This document shows, one piece after another, positions 24,846-38,490 of a stretch of DNA of 64,000 nt; positions within the stretch are counted from its first letter, which is position 1, and every line of letters starts with the position of its first letter. The DNA comes from Pegea sp. RAD2-039 (taxonomy: Eukaryota; Chordata; Thaliacea; Salpida; Salpidae). The position numbers and the translations under genes were made by a program. The notes beneath the pieces were generated by a model. The model was not told where the DNA came from. It saw nothing but the letters and a program-made list of their open reading frames with translations, and made no database searches. Where the stretch lies: the NCBI GenBank assembly GCA_034620365.1, contig JAQGEQ010000245.1, forward strand, positions 124,001 to 188,000. Direction: 5' to 3'.

Positions 24846-27106
24846 TCTAAAATTCAACTTGAAGTTAGTGAGTAATAATGTCATTGATTAAAATTTAATA
24901 GGAAGTCAAACTAAGATTACTTTAATAAAAAATATTATTGAAAGTGATTAGTGATTAAAAAAGGTTTTATCTAACCACTTGCAAAAAGCAAATAAACAAA
25001 TTTTATAAAAAAAATGAAGATATCTATGTAACTCTAATTCAAACCTATCATCCAACATCAACAAATCGATATCCGCTGAATTGAACAAATTTAAATCTAA
25101 ATTCATAACGATCAAACCAAAATCAAAAATATCTTTCTTTTTTATCTAAATCAATAGATGTATGTACTTACAGACAAACCTATGGCCTTTTTAACATTGT
25201 TAATTAGTGGTTTTTTAATGAATTGAGTTATAGTCTGGTTACCAGTGAATTCAGTGAGAGTATTTGATGGATTTTTAGCGAAAATAGTTTTATTTTAAAC
25301 TTAATTTTGTATTGAAAACAGTTTATTTAACTCATTCGAAGTTTTTTTACTAGCTTTTAATTTTATTCAATATAAATTATCAAGAATATTTTTTACAAAA
25401 AGTATTATTAGATTATCTCAATAGGAAAGGAATAACTGCAGAATTTACATCTTTTCAAAAAGCAATTTTTAATCAAAAACTTTATAAACATCTTTAAAAA
25501 AATTAGAATTTACATAATAGTGATTAAATTGATATACAGTTCATAAATTTCTTGTTTCCTTTATTTCTGTCTATTTGAAAATTACTAGTTGTTCACGAAC
25601 AAAGGAAGAAAATGTAAATTATTCATTAATTATAAGTTCAATATAGTTTAGATATGAAAATTTTACTAATTTTGATGTGATTTCGATTCTAAATAGTTAA
25701 AAAACTTTTTGCCAAGAATAGTTGTGATATCTGCATCAAATGCAGATATTGGTAACATCTTGAACTTAATGCTGATGATTTGGATGATGAGTCTTTATAA
25801 ATTTATCCATTATAAAAGTACAATTATTCCTTAAAACCAAATTTTTTTTAGTAATCACTTAGAAAACAGAAATAATAGTATTCAATTAGATAGCTAACTC
25901 AAAAAAAGTTCTTAAATTACTTTTTCTTATTTTTTGTTTAGTTTTAATTCAACAAAAGTAGAATAATTTTATCTGCTAATAAAAAGTATTTCTTAAAAAC
26001 AAAAATATTAATTTTTATTATAAAATTTCCTTAAAGGTAAATTTTATTGAAGACTGAGATTTATCTAAAGCTAGAAATTTGAATGTGAAATATTTTGAAG
26101 TAAATTTATTGTCGGAAAACTATTAAAGGAGAAAAACAAAACATGAAAAAAAATGGATAACTTTCAAACATACTCTTTGGTTTTATGAACTTTTAATAAT
26201 TATATAATTTTATGTTTAAGTTTGCTAATAACAGCTACTGTTTTTATTTCCTAATAATTTTATTTATTTTGTTTATTTCTACATTTTCATAATATTATCA
26301 TTCGTGAAAAACATTGAAAATATTTTTTGTAAAACAACATTACTGATACTTAATTTGCATGAAAATAAAATAGTAAATAATAATGTTTGCTAAAAATATT
26401 TAAAATTTGAACTAGAAAATTACTTTTATCATAAATTGATTTTTATTATTATTCTTTTCTTAAACTTCAAAATCAAGAAAATTTAAAAAAAAAAATTTTT
26501 TTTAAAGAAAATTGTTTTTATTGTTCTTTTTACTTAAAGTTGAAACACTAGAATGTCTTTAAAATAGTTTTATTTTTAAACTTCATTACAATTGCATCCT
26601 CTTTAATATTTCTAAAATAAATCTCTATCACATACAGAGGTGAAACATAAAGTTGTTAATTCTGTTATTTTAATAAAAGTTTTATTTACTAGTTTTTAAG
26701 TGATTACAATTTTAGAAATTCCAAATACTTCTTGGCTACAGTAATTTTTAAGCCAACTGTTTTATTTTCAAATACATATCTTAGTTTCAAAAGTAACTTT
26801 TTAATTAATTGAGTTTGTTTAGCTAACATCAAATGCATTTTGTAAATTTGTACTTTTGCTAAAATATCTACAAATACTTTTTAAAAATTTTTCAGTTTAA
26901 CATTTAAATTTTGAATATTTATAAGCCGTATTTGTTAATTAGTCATAAGTTTGCTGCTTAGTCTAGTTAAATAAAACTACTTTTTTTAATTTTTTTGATA
27001 AATAATAATGGTTTCAAGTCTCTCGTTCCAAAGCTGCAAAAGTTTAGGTAAAGAAGTTTAATAGAAAGTTCTAGCTTTATAATTAGCTAATAATAATTTT
27101 ACATTC

Positions 27107-27127
27107 AGCAGAGTGGCGCAGCGGAAG
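27107..27127 (+). pseudogene. Initiator tRNA-Met 5' fragment, first 21 nt
   Basis: Exactly the first 21 bases of the initiator tRNA at 16394, with matching upstream flank (ctagctttataat), then an abrupt switch to tataaaaactgga and a dispersed repeat. The break lies in the D arm. Confidence 0.85.
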
Positions 27128-27477
27128 TATAAAAACTGGAATCTTTAAGTCACTGAGCAGCACCATTTGTTAAGTAGAAATAAAAGTAGAATAATTATAA
27201 TCTCTAAAATTATGAAAATAAAACTATTATAAAGACATCTTGCGGCTGAAAAAATTAACTAATAAATTTAACTTCTATTAATCTAAAGTTGTTTCATAAA
27301 TCGATGGAGAATTTGAAAAGAAAAACTATAAGTATAAATTGAAAAAAATATATTTTCTAGCTTACTACTGCAAGTTTATAACGAATTTATTTATTGACTA
27401 TCTTGCTACTCATTAAGATCAATCATATTCTGTTCAAATAAAATATTTTTAGGTAGTAATCATCTTAAGTTTTCTGT

Positions 27478-27590
27478 AAATCGATTCACTATCCTGTTGT
27501 TTACAAAGACAAATAACAAACTCTACAAAATTTCAATACTAAAATTTACAGAAATATTTGACGTCAAATTGCAATTTACGTCATCTTTTT
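27478..27590 (+). repeat. Conserved upstream module of the hairpin element
   Basis: About 110 bp ending roughly 70-80 bp before most plus-strand inverted repeats. It reads actatcctgttg..acaaataac, then the 14-bp palindrome ATTTGACGTCAAAT (27556-27569). Related copies start near 1700, 3920, 14826, 17754, 23325, 42665, 44905, 47185, 51260 and 52895 (plus), and near 18450, 18905, 20005, 32470 and 35530 (minus). In many the centre is TGATGTCA instead of TGACGTCA. Confidence 0.75.
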
Positions 27591-27658
27591 GTTAATTGAA
27601 ACATTCAACTAAAAAGCAGGTTTGTTTATATTTCTTAGTTTTGACTTTCGGATTATTT

Positions 27659-27774
27659 TATCGACGCATGGTCGATATCAAAATTATGAACTTATAAATG
27701 CAATATTAGATATATGATCTTTTGGATAAACGTCTTCATAATAATAACTTCTTTTCATCTAGTATTTGTCCGGA
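27659..27774 (+). repeat. Variable-hairpin element core 11
   Basis: Inverted repeat TATCGAC-GCATG-GTCGATA. Insert closed by TTATGAA (27684-27690) with TTCATAA (27735-27741), 7 perfect pairs. The insert differs completely from core 20 although the flanks are near-identical. Confidence 0.88.
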
Positions 27775-28101
27775 ATAAAGTTATTTTTGGAAAATTATTT
27801 TTTTTAAATTTGATTTATTCATAATCCTAAGATTGATTTGCTATATAAACAATGGAGATAAACACAAATTGATTTTGCTAAATATGATTAATTTATTTGA
27901 GATTTTTCTAATTTTGAACGAAACTGTTTCTGGAAAATATTTTAAATTTGTTTTCGAAGTTTGAAGTCACTGAGTTGAGTCAATTTTTTGTAACCGACTA
28001 TTAATTTTTATTTACAAATCGCGATCATACGACTCTGCTAATCTTGTTGAAATTTTCAGAAATAAGGTTATTAACCAGTTGCTACTTATTTCATTTTGAG
28101 T

Positions 28102-28214
28102 TATCGACAAGTTGTCAATTTCAAATTATTAATTGCATAAAAGTAACTGATCAAATCTTCGCTGAAAGTTAAATCTTAATACTTAATAATTTCTTTCAAT
28201 CTAGCATTTGACCG
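28102..28214 (+). repeat. Variable-hairpin element core 12, subtype II
   Basis: Insert closed by AAATTATTAA (28123-28132) with TTAATAATTT (28183-28192), 10 perfect pairs; box CTAGCATTTGACCG. Core 21 at 45522 is its duplicated partner with a partly mismatched stem. Confidence 0.82.
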
Positions 28215-28867
28215 AACAAAACTAATTTTCAAAAATTAAGTTTTTTCTATAAGCTAGATTTATTTTAAACAAATGAAAAAAAATTGAAAACTCATGGCAA
28301 CTTTCAAGTCTGCTTTTGTTTTTAATTTGATTTTTAGCCAAAACTATATCGCAAAAGTAATGAAAGTTCTTATTACATATTTTTATAACAATTCAAGTTA
28401 TCATAATTTTTTTTATATATTTCAGTTTCAGATTTATTGAAATTTGTTTAAGTAAAAAAAGTTAGAATAAGGAATTTTGAAATTTCAGTTTTAGAATTAT
28501 TGTTTAAGTAAAAAAGGTGATTTATTTCTATATTAACATGTTTGTCGGTACAAAAGCAGAAAGCTTATTTTTTAGAAATATATTTGATTACAATGAAATT
28601 TAAAAGCACTTTTAATCAGCAACATCTGCCAAAGTTGAATAGTAGAAAGTTTGATACTTTTTTATTACATAAAAATGTATGTTAAAAAGTTTCAGTTTAC
28701 TTGATTTTAAAAATTAAAAATATAATTTTTTTTTAATTTTTATTTTGTTTGATACGAAAACCTACCTGTTAAAATAGTTTTGTTTTCAATTTAAACATAA
28801 TTATTCGTAATTTAAACAAAGTTTAAAAGTAAGCCTTAAAACTCAAGTTATCAAATATCATTTACGA

Positions 28868-28970
28868 AAACATAGCCTGAAGCAATGCAAGGATTTCAAA
28901 ATTATTTATCTTCAGCGACGTCTAGCGTCAACTTTTTCTACTATAGAAACATAAAACTCAAAAATTTTTA
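28868..28970 (+). repeat. GACG-TCTAG-CGTC hairpin block, copy 3
   Basis: Perfect stem at 28917-28929; downstream TTCTA-CTA-TAGAA stem intact. Confidence 0.8.
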
Positions 28971-30579
28971 ATTAGTTTTTTTGATTTTCGTTTTAAATAT
29001 TTTTACTTACGCAAAAGAAATACTTTTGCTTAAATTTAATATTTTTTATGAAGTGAAGTTTAATATTTTCGTAAAACTACTAAATTTACAAAATAAATAA
29101 TGAATGTTTTTGAAAAGATGAATTTATAGTTATATTTTTAAAGACAGTAAAATTAAAATTAATTTGTTGTCAAACGATAATAACAATGAGTGAAAAACTG
29201 TCTAAACTGATTTTTTACTTTAATAAAAATTTACTTTCAAATTTGTTTTTTACCAACTGAATTTATTTAGCTGACAAAACTCAGATATACTTTTTTAATT
29301 TTATACTTTTGCTGCAATATCTACAGAGAACATTTTATATATGTTGAATTTTTGAAGTTGGAAAGTAAAATTTCAAATATTTTTCATTTAAATTTTTAAA
29401 CAATATTTTTGTTAGATGGATAAAGTCAAATGAAAAAAAAATTAAATTGAGAACAATACTCATTATATTATAAATTTTAAAACTTATTAGTAGAAAACAA
29501 TTAAAATCAATCTTTAAAATCTAGCTAATAATAGATATATAAATAAATGATCACTGCACTAAACTCAAATTTTTTTCTTTAAAATCTGTTTTAGCAATTT
29601 GTTGTATCAATTTTTCAAAATTAGCATGAGTTTAAAATTTTGATTATAAGAAAGTTGTAGTTAGATGTTTTTGCTAAAGTTGACAACACAAAAATTAATT
29701 TTCAGTTTTAATTTTCTTACTGTGTTAGTCATCTAACAATAAACTAACGATAAACAATAAAGTAAAACGTTTTAATTTTTTGATCATAATCAACTTGTTC
29801 GATTACTTAACTATAAATTGAAGTGTTTTTGAATAAAGAAATATTCTTTAGTAAAATTTAGATTTCAAAATTATGTTTATAATTCAATTGATATTATCAA
29901 ATATTATATTGACGCAAGAGATACAAATTTCTTATCCAGGCCAAGTTAAAAACAATCAACCTTATAAATTAGCCTTTGTTAGACTTACAGTTTTGGGTTA
30001 AAAAATAAAGTAAAATTCTTAAAACCAAAACACAATTTGTATAAAAAGTTTATTTTGAAATTTGCTATATGTTGATTATCAGAAAGTTAAACTTTAAAAA
30101 GTTTCTAATTCACTCATCATATAGCTTGCAGTTTTAAAATATCAACTTAACGTTTAGATTTTTGGCTAATGTCATTAACAAAAATATTATGATGATACTT
30201 AGTTTAAGATATTTTATAATATCCAAAAATAATATTTTTAAATTTTCACCCAAAGTAACTAACTAAATACAATAATTATGTTTTGAACACTTCTTTCTAA
30301 AATACTTTTAAATTTATTGACTAACAAAATTACCATAAATAAAAGTTACCACAACTAGCTATTCAAATGGTTTACTTCCTTTTAACTATAATATTAACAA
30401 CATTCTGATTATTCAAATTTTCGTTGTTTGTTGAAATATTGTTTGAACTTATTACATAAATCATAAACTATCCTATCGACAAAAATACATGTTTTCAACG
30501 GTTATACAACTATTCTGAATTTCATGAAGTTTTCTGAGACAAGGTTACTAACCAACTACAACTAAATTGTTTAAAGGAC

Positions 30580-30697
30580 ATCGACAAGTTTGTCGATTTC
30601 AAATGTGTGATTTTGGACTAGTGACAAGACCAACAAGTCGCTAATTGATATTTCTTTATATATATATTAATTAAGTTCAATCTAGTATTTGTCCGGA
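30580..30697 (+). repeat. Variable-hairpin element core 13, subtype II
   Basis: Inverted repeat ATCGAC-AAGTTT-GTCGAT, 6-base loop. Insert stem TAGTGAC (30619-30625) with GTCGCTA (30637-30643), 7 pairs including one G-T, loop AAGACCAACAA. Confidence 0.85.
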
Positions 30698-32257
30698 CAA
30701 AACTGACTTTTCAAAATTCAATTTTCTGTATAAGCTTGTTTTTTTTTGGGACAACGAAAACATGTTTTGTATTCTAAAAAAATGTTAATTATCTTTTTAC
30801 TATTTGGTAATTCTTAATTTCTCTAAAATCAGTTTCAAAAAGTAGTGAATAAAAGGTTTTTATATATTTCACTGACATATAATAGTATATTTAACATTTA
30901 TAAAGAATTTTTTTAAAACAACATTACTGATACTTAATTTGCATAAAAATAAAGTAGTAAATAATAATGTTTGCTAAAAATATTTAAAAATTTGAACCAG
31001 AAAATTACTTTTATCTTAAGTTGATTTTTATTATCATTCGTTTTTTTTAAACATCAAAATCTAGAAAATTTCCAAAAAATTGTTCTTTTTGAAAGAAAAT
31101 TGTTCTTATGGTTCTTTTTACTTAAAGTTGAAACACTAAAATGTCTTTAAAATATTTTTATTTTTAAACTCATTACAATTGCATCCTCTTAAACATATCT
31201 AAAATTAATCTCTATTACATACAGAGGTGAAACTTAAAGTTGTTAATTCTGTTATTTTAATAAAAGTTTGATTTACCAGTTTTGATGTGATTACAATTTT
31301 AGATATTTCAGAAACATCTTGATACAGTAGTTTTTAAGTCAAATGTTTTTTTTCATCACATATTTTCTTTATCAAATCAAATCAAACTTCATAACATACT
31401 GAAAAAGTTCCGGTTCACTGATTTTGTTTTTCAGACTTGTTTTTATTTTAAGTATAGCGTCGATATACTATCGGTGTAGCTATGCATCTCTAATATAAAA
31501 TTATAAAAGAACAAAAAAAAAATGCAATGTGTAGTTGTAAAATATTTTTATTTCTTTATTATTGTAGAAACAATATATTGTTATCATTTTGGTAATAATT
31601 TTAAAACGATGTGAAATAATGTTTATGGTGCGTTGAATTAAACTTATATCTTCATTAGTCTTAGAAACTAATCGTAATCAAATGCGTTTATACCACTTAA
31701 ATGATTTAAAAAAAACTTTACATCAATTATACAAAAAAAAATAGGTTCAAACAAATTATACCTTGTCAATTCATTAAGAATCAGCGTAAACCTGACTTAA
31801 AAAAACTATTTTCATTTTTCCTCAATTTTATTAAAGTTTAGTAAATTAAACTTTAAACTGAAACTTTTGTAAAATTTAATTGCATTTTACTATCTATTTT
31901 TCGGTCACAAGATGTCACTATAACAATTTTATGCTTATTTTTGTAAACTTACAAACTTTGTATCCTCCTATCTGTGAGCGAAATAGTGTTACTCAGTGAC
32001 TTTGAGCTTACAAAACATTCTTTATTAATATTCATACAAGGTTTATTCATACTCATACAATTAGCTTTATATAAGTAGTATTTGTAATAATCTTAGTTTA
32101 AAAAAATCATTAAACAGTTTAAACTAAAATATTTTATCACTAAGAGTAGGAAATATTTTTCTATAAGATTGATAGTAAAAAAAAAATAAAAATCGTCTCA
32201 CAGCTATACATAAATCAAACTTTCAAAGATAGATAAAAAATTAAAAAATCAATTTTT

Positions 32258-32374
32258 CCTGACAAATACTAGATGAGAAGATTTTTTATATAAAGAAATG
32301 TTCGTTGACTTACTTTATGGTTTTTACCATTTATAATGATGTAATTAAATTTTGATATCGACCATTTGTCGATA
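32258..32374 (-). repeat. Variable-hairpin element core 14
   Basis: Perfect inverted repeat 32356-32374. Insert stem ATGGT-TTTT-ACCAT (32317-32330). Confidence 0.82.
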
Positions 32375-33535
32375 GAATAATTCGAAAGATACAACTAACG
32401 AGTAACAGCAAACATGTAAATAAAAATTGCTTTATTATTTCGTTTAATAAAAATAATTGGCATGAATTTTAATTTAGCATCAAATATTTGTCGATATTAT
32501 AGTTTTTAAATCTTGAAGAAATTATGGTTTATCGTTGTATTCAATGGGATTGTGATTTGATTTACAAAAACGTTCGATGGTTAATAGCTAAATGAATTTT
32601 TATTAGTAATATCAATTAAGTTATTTGGTAGTAAAATGATTAGAAATTAAAGCTACTATAAACTAACGATAGTATAATAATTTTTTTCTCAACTTTCAAT
32701 AACAATTGTACAGATAACTTGTCGGTGATGTAATTAGAAAGTTGTAATTTGGTCATAGTAATTAACCAGTTTAAAATCTAACTTTCTCTTATTTTTGATT
32801 AGTGCCATTAAAGAAAATTTAATTTTATTTTGTTATTCTTATCATTAGTTATTAGTAATAATTTTATTTGAATAGAGTTATTTGGTTATTTCCATTCTTT
32901 GTTATTTCAACTTCTTTCAATGAAATAAATCAAAAATGCTTCATACTAGAAAATTTACACAACAAACGAAGAAGAAACTATCTTTACAAAATTAATTCAA
33001 ATTTAAATTGTAAATTTAAAAATATTCTAACGTGAAACTTGCGAATGTCAAACAAATTTAAAAGCTTTTTATTTTGTTAAATTACTGTTTTTAACTGAAT
33101 AATAATAATTTGATTTGCTTTATTTGCTAATGTGAAATTTTCTGAAACGAAAAATATGTCGGAAGAAAATTTATAAGGTTCAAATAGAAATTTGAAAACA
33201 GCTTCATTCAATTTATAACAAGTAGTATATCGACGCTATACTTAAAATAAGAACAAGTCTGAAAAAGAAAATCAGTGAACTGGAACCTTTTCAGTCTGAT
33301 ATGAAGTTTGATTCGATTTGATAAAAAAAACAAAAAATGAGAAAAATATTAGATATAAGTTTTGGTTTGTACAAAAGTAAAGTTTGTTAATCGAACCATG
33401 TTTGTATAATCTTGTCTGGTAGCCACTTCAAAATTATATTTTTTTATATTTATAATTTTATTAGTCATTTAATTCACAAACCAACTATCTCAATTGATGA
33501 GGGGATTTCCCGTTTAGTTAACTTTCTTGTATCAC

Positions 33536-33598
33536 GTAAGTCGGATGCAGTCAAGTGCAACGAGTTAGTCGATATGACTTTGACCTTGCTGCAATTTA
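33536..33598 (-). other. Weak candidate exon resembling centromere protein X
   Basis: In a unique, less A+T-rich islet. The minus strand has an acceptor-like tgtgtttag, 63 bases, and gt at the other end; the translation includes KVKVISTNSLHLTASDLR. This resembles the KTKVSGDALQLMVELLK part of CENP-X. About 500 bp upstream on the same strand, an ATG at 34101-34103 starts MSNGTLNKYLVKVVHLHF, resembling the CENP-X N-terminus. No good donor joins them and the rest of the protein was not found. Confidence 0.2.
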
Positions 33599-33913
33599 CT
33601 AAACACAAAATACTCTAAAACAACTCCCTAGTGGAAATTTGTGCTTTTTATTTGCTGTAGTAATTTGATGAAACAAATCTCAGCTATTGTAAACAAGGCA
33701 AGATTGAAAATAAAACCTTCAAGTTTGTAATGTACTTTTTTATATTTGGTTAACATCCTTACATAACTGATGCATATTTTTATAATTAAATAATTATTAT
33801 TTAAACAGTTTAAACAATTTTTCTCTAAGACAACAGATGATAACTCAACCAAATTACTACTGATACTAAACATATATATTCACGTTAAATGACAAAAATA
33901 CTTTCATTAGTAA

Positions 33914-33999
33914 TCACATTCTTTCATAAAAACTAGCATCATCAAATTGTTCATCAGTAATTACGTCACCATCATAGACTAATTTTTGTTGAATAATCT
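33914..33999 (-). other. Weak candidate terminal exon, unknown protein
   Basis: After the acceptor-like ttctaatctaatag, a 27-codon frame with coding-like composition (QQKLVYDGDVITDEQFDD) ends in TGA. Not recognised. It lies between the two CENP-X-like pieces, so the gene model is unclear. Confidence 0.2.
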
Positions 34000-34689
34000 C
34001 TATTAGATTAGAAATAAAAAGTGAACGTAAAAACACTGAAAACATTCGAGAAATGTAAATGAACAACTTTCACGAGGTATTTGTTTAAAGTTCCATTCGA
34101 CATTAAGAGTCAATCACATGTTTGAAATTTAACAAAATATTGAAATATTACGATTCGCCCATCGATTTCGTGAGAAGACAACAAAAATGTTTGTTGTTTT
34201 TACCTATTTCTAAAATAAAAAAGATTGTTTAACTTGTAGAAAAGTTCAATTATTGATCAAATAGATTATATCCGTATAATATAGCGTAGATAACTGAAAA
34301 AAATTATCTTAAGGTCTTAAATGCTCTGATTTTTCTATAAAATTTTATTCATGAAATATAAAGGTTTTGTTAATTAGCAAATTATTTTGATATTACTAAA
34401 TATTTATGGAATCAAATATTCATTTTTTTCTTCAAAAATTTTTTGACGTTTTTACTTATGTTTAAAAATAATTAAATGACCAAAATTGTTGAGTTTGACA
34501 ATTAGAAAAAAATCTTCAGATAATCAGATGAAGTTAAAAAGAGTTAAAATAATAACCCAAACATCTTGTGTAAATAGAACTAATTAAACAAAGATTATTG
34601 AGAACCACATAAAATATAATTAATTAAAGCACAATTGATTCTTTAGTGTAAGTAAACATGTTTTTGTAAAAATCATAAAAATCTAACTA

Positions 34690-34805
34690 AATATTTTTCA
34701 GTTTTATGTTTCTATAGTAGAAAAAGTTGACGCTAGACGTCGCTGAAGATAAATAATTTTGAAATTCTTGCATTGCCTCAGGCTATGTTTTTGTAAGTGA
34801 TATTT
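34690..34805 (-). repeat. GACG-TCTAG-CGTC hairpin block, copy 4
   Basis: Minus-strand copy, perfect stem at 34729-34741. Confidence 0.8.
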
Positions 34806-35328
34806 GAAAACTTGAACTTTAAGACTTACTTTTAAACTTTGTTTAAATTATGAATAATTAAGTTTAAATTGAAAATAAAATTATTTTAACTAGTCACTTT
34901 TCGTATCAATAAAAAAATACAATTTTAAAAGCAAATTATTTATTTAGCTTTGAATTTAAAAGTAAATTTAAACTTTTTAACATACTTTCTTCCTCTTATC
35001 TGTCAGACAAATAATTTTTCTCCATGACTCAGACCTTACAAAACATTCAAACACTTTTCCAATAACCCTTGTATTGAAATCTGTCAATAAAAACTAATGG
35101 ACGGTTACAAAAATTTGATTCAACTTAGCGACTATGAATTTCCAAAGCATAAACTTTAAAAAATATCCTGAAAAAATACGACCCTTATTAGAAAAATCTC
35201 AAATAAGTTAAATAAAATTAGCAAAAGTAACTTATTTTGTTTTTATTGTCAACGTATAAAACTATTCTTATGATTCTAAATAATTTAATTTTTTTAAATG
35301 ACTAATAATTTTCAAAAATAATTTTTTC

Positions 35329-35438
35329 TCCGGACAAATACTAGATGAAACAACGTTTTTATATTAAGAAATATTCTTAGTTATCATTGAGAACCTAAGT
35401 AACCCATGTGAATTTTTGATATCGACTACTTGTCGATA
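35329..35438 (-). repeat. Variable-hairpin element core 15
   Basis: Inverted repeat TATCGAC-TACTT-GTCGATA (35420-35438). Insert stem CTTAGTT (35376-35382) with AAC(C)TAAG (35392-35399). Confidence 0.82.
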
Positions 35439-36832
35439 GATTAATCCGAAAATAAAAACTAACAAAATTAAGTTTACTTTCAAAGTTAAATCTGCTGGGA
35501 TGTTTCAATTAACAGAATTACATGGCGTGAATATCATTTTGACATCAAATATTTGTCAATTTTCTTGTTTCATTTTGTTTATTATTTGATTTATTTATTT
35601 ATTATTTAAGCTTTATCCTTTCACACTGACAACCATGTTAATATATAAACAAATCACTTTTTTCTCTTAAGAATTATTAATAAATTTTAAATTTCATTAT
35701 GGGTAAAATGTTTCATGCAAGTATATAATTTTTTTATTTCTTTGATAACTTTTCTATAACTATCTTTTTTCAAATTTTAATTTAATTTTTCTTGTCAGTT
35801 CATTAAGATTCAGTGTAAACCTGACTTAAACAAACTATTTTCATTTTGTCTCACTTTTATTAAAGTTTATTACATTAAAATATAAATTAAAACTTTTGAA
35901 AAATATAATTGCATTTTACTATTTAATTTTCAGTCACAAGATTTATTTATGATAGTTTTATATTTTTATTTTATAAACTAATAAACGTTGTATCCTCCTA
36001 TATGTCAGTAAAAAAGTGTTACTGAGTGACTTTGAGCATAAAGAAGTATATGTATTTCATATAAATGTTTTTTATTTTAGTATGAATTATATGAATGAAT
36101 TCAGTGAGAAGATTTGAATGATTTTTAGTAAAAATAATTTTACTTCAAACTTAATTTTGCAGTGAAAAAAGTGGATTTAACTCATTCGAAGTTTTTTTAC
36201 TAGCTTTTAATTTCTTGCAATTTAATTATCAAGAATATTTTTTATAAAAAGTAATATTAGACTATCTTAAGAATGTGATGAAAAGAGTTTATATATTATA
36301 TATATACTCAAAAAGTAATTTTTAATCAAAAACTTTAAGAACATCTTACAAACAAATTAGATTTTACTTTTACTTTTTTAGGGTTAGTAACATTCTTTTA
36401 AATAATTTCAAAGCCTTAAAATGACAAAGAAGCTTAATAATATGCCAAAGCAGTTTCTATAAAAAAAACAATTTTATTTATAGCTTTACAGATAAGAATT
36501 GATGATTTTCTAGTTACAATTAAACATTTGTTTTTACCTCTAAAATATTTAAATTCTCAAATAAAGTATTAAAGTTCGTTTTTATAATTTAACCCGACAG
36601 CTTTTCAATAGTGAAAATGAAGAAATGTAATTTGATCTTTTTGACAAATCAGTTTTTAAAAACTACAATTTATACATTTTTTGTTTTCGGTCATTTTTCA
36701 ATTTGAAAATTACTAGTTGTTCACGAACAAAGAAAAAAAATATTTTTTTAAGTAATTATAAATTCATTTTGTTTCAAATATGAAAAATTTAAAGAATGCT
36801 GTTAATTTTTAGTTCTTATTATCAGATTCATT

Positions 36833-36943
36833 TATCGACATGTGGTCGATAACAAAAATTTTCTATTTGGAACTAGCAATAGGTGAAAGCTAGAAAACAT
36901 TTCTTAATATAACGATATCTTTTCATCTAGTATTTGTCAGGAG
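36833..36943 (+). repeat. Variable-hairpin element core 16
   Basis: Inverted repeat with loop ATGTG. Insert stem CTAGC (36873-36877) with GCTAG (36889-36893), loop of 11. Confidence 0.82.
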
Positions 36944-37584
36944 AAAAGTAAGTTTCTAAAAAAATCGTTAAAAATTTGATTTATTTAAAACTTTAATACA
37001 AATCTTATTTCTTTTACTATCAGCCTTCTATAGAAATTATTTCCTACTTTTCAGTGCATAACACGTTTTAGTATTAACATTTTAAATGTGATTTTAAAAA
37101 CTAAAACGACTACGTATACTTATGAGATTGAAAAAAAACTGATTTAAACCTTGAAAAATAATGTTTTGTAAGCTCAAAGTCACTGAGCAACAGTATTTCT
37201 CGAACAGATCTTAAACAGAACCTTTATAATTTAAAAAAAATGAAAATACAACAAGTATAGTGACATCTTGTGGTTGAAAAATAAATAGTAAAATTGCAAT
37301 CATATTTCAAAATCTTTTTCAATTTACATTTAAAAAATAAATATTCAAACAAATATTGGAAAAAATATAAATAATTAGTTAAATTCAGTTTTATTCTGAC
37401 TCAAAACAAATTTACAAGATAGAAACTGTTTGAAAAAAATTTTCTTTAATTTTACCATTGTTTTTCTAAACATAAATTAATGTTGTAAAAACAGTTGATA
37501 AAAATTAGTTTCTAAAATTTTTTATAGATTAGCTTTTAAAGTAACGCAAATTAAACGTTGTTCTATTTTTTGTTTATTTTTTTT

Positions 37585-37652
37585 TATTACAATAAATGTG
37601 AAGGAGGGTGCCTAAAGAGAGCACCTCTCGCTAACACACATTCTCACAAATT
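37585..37652 (-). mobile_element. 3'-terminal scrap of the same LINE family
   Basis: On the minus strand this matches the last roughly 65 bp of the 60899-61218 element, including the gtgtgttagcgagag and caccctccttcacat stretches and the terminal TAATA, with only a few differences. It lacks any coding part. Confidence 0.75.
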
Positions 37653-38379
37653 AGATTAATTATATTTATTAAATAAAATATCTAGAATATAATAATGAAT
37701 TGTAACCATTACAATAGATTAACAAAAAGATTATAAAATTATCAATCAATTCTTTTTTTATTACATATCATAGAAATTGTATATACACATTAAACTTTTT
37801 TCTAAATTTGTCAAAATATTCGAAATTATAAATTTAGAAATTAAATACTTGAAGGAGAAACGATTACAAAACTCTCCTTAAACATCATAAAAAAAAAACA
37901 AAAAAAAGTTTACAAAAAGAAAACAATAAAATAACTTTTAAATTTAAATAACTTGAAACCTTATGACACAAACAAGCAATAGCTATGAAATTTTATGTTC
38001 ACTATAGTTTCAACAAACTTATTATAATTACGGCGTTAAAAATTGCGTAAAAGCTTCCAGTAAATAGGAAAACAAACATCAACGGAAATTCTTCTTTTTT
38101 TGAAAATTCTCTCAGTCAATGATTTACGACTACAAGCAAATTACTATTATTTTTTAATTAAAGAAACACAATATGTTTTGGAAGTTTCAAATCACTAATT
38201 TAAGTTACAATCTTGTAAGCGACCCTAAAATACAACAGTTAAACGAAAAAAGGAATGTTTTTAGTAATTTTAATTACCTTATTCGAGATTTTTCTAATTT
38301 TGATAGAAACTATTTCTGAATATTTATAAAAATTTGTTTTTAAAGTTCGAAGTTTAAATTATGATTTTTCGGATTAATC

Positions 38380-38490
38380 TATCGACAAATGGTCGATATC
38401 AAAAATAGTTACATCTTAATCAAATAAACCTGAATACTGTGAAATATTCTTCATAATAAAAACTACTTTATATCTAGTGTTTGTCCGGAG
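38380..38490 (+). repeat. Variable-hairpin element core 17
   Basis: Perfect inverted repeat 38380-38398. Insert stem GAATA (38432-38436) with TATTC (38445-38449). Confidence 0.82.

Larger units (their letters stand above)
25735..28260 (+). repeat. Duplicated block beta, copy 1
   Basis: Colinear with 43140-45690. Contains a truncated initiator tRNA and cores 11 and 12. Identity is high except inside the core 11 insert. Confidence 0.85.
28970..33370. other. Gene-free repeat region
   Basis: Apart from cores 13 and 14 it holds diverged dispersed modules (30900-31350 related to 26330-26740, 43750-44180 and 56110-56540). No credible coding exon. Confidence 0.55.

Noticed and set aside
25727-25800. 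Hammerhead ribozyme core (CTGATGA)
   Set aside because: CTGATGA appears, but I found no matching GAAA with flanking helices at the right positions, here or in the other repeats.
33412-33618. 68-codon plus-strand frame in the unique islet
   Set aside because: It needs a non-ATG start and shows no recognisable domain; the minus strand of the same bases gives a slightly better, though still weak, exon model.
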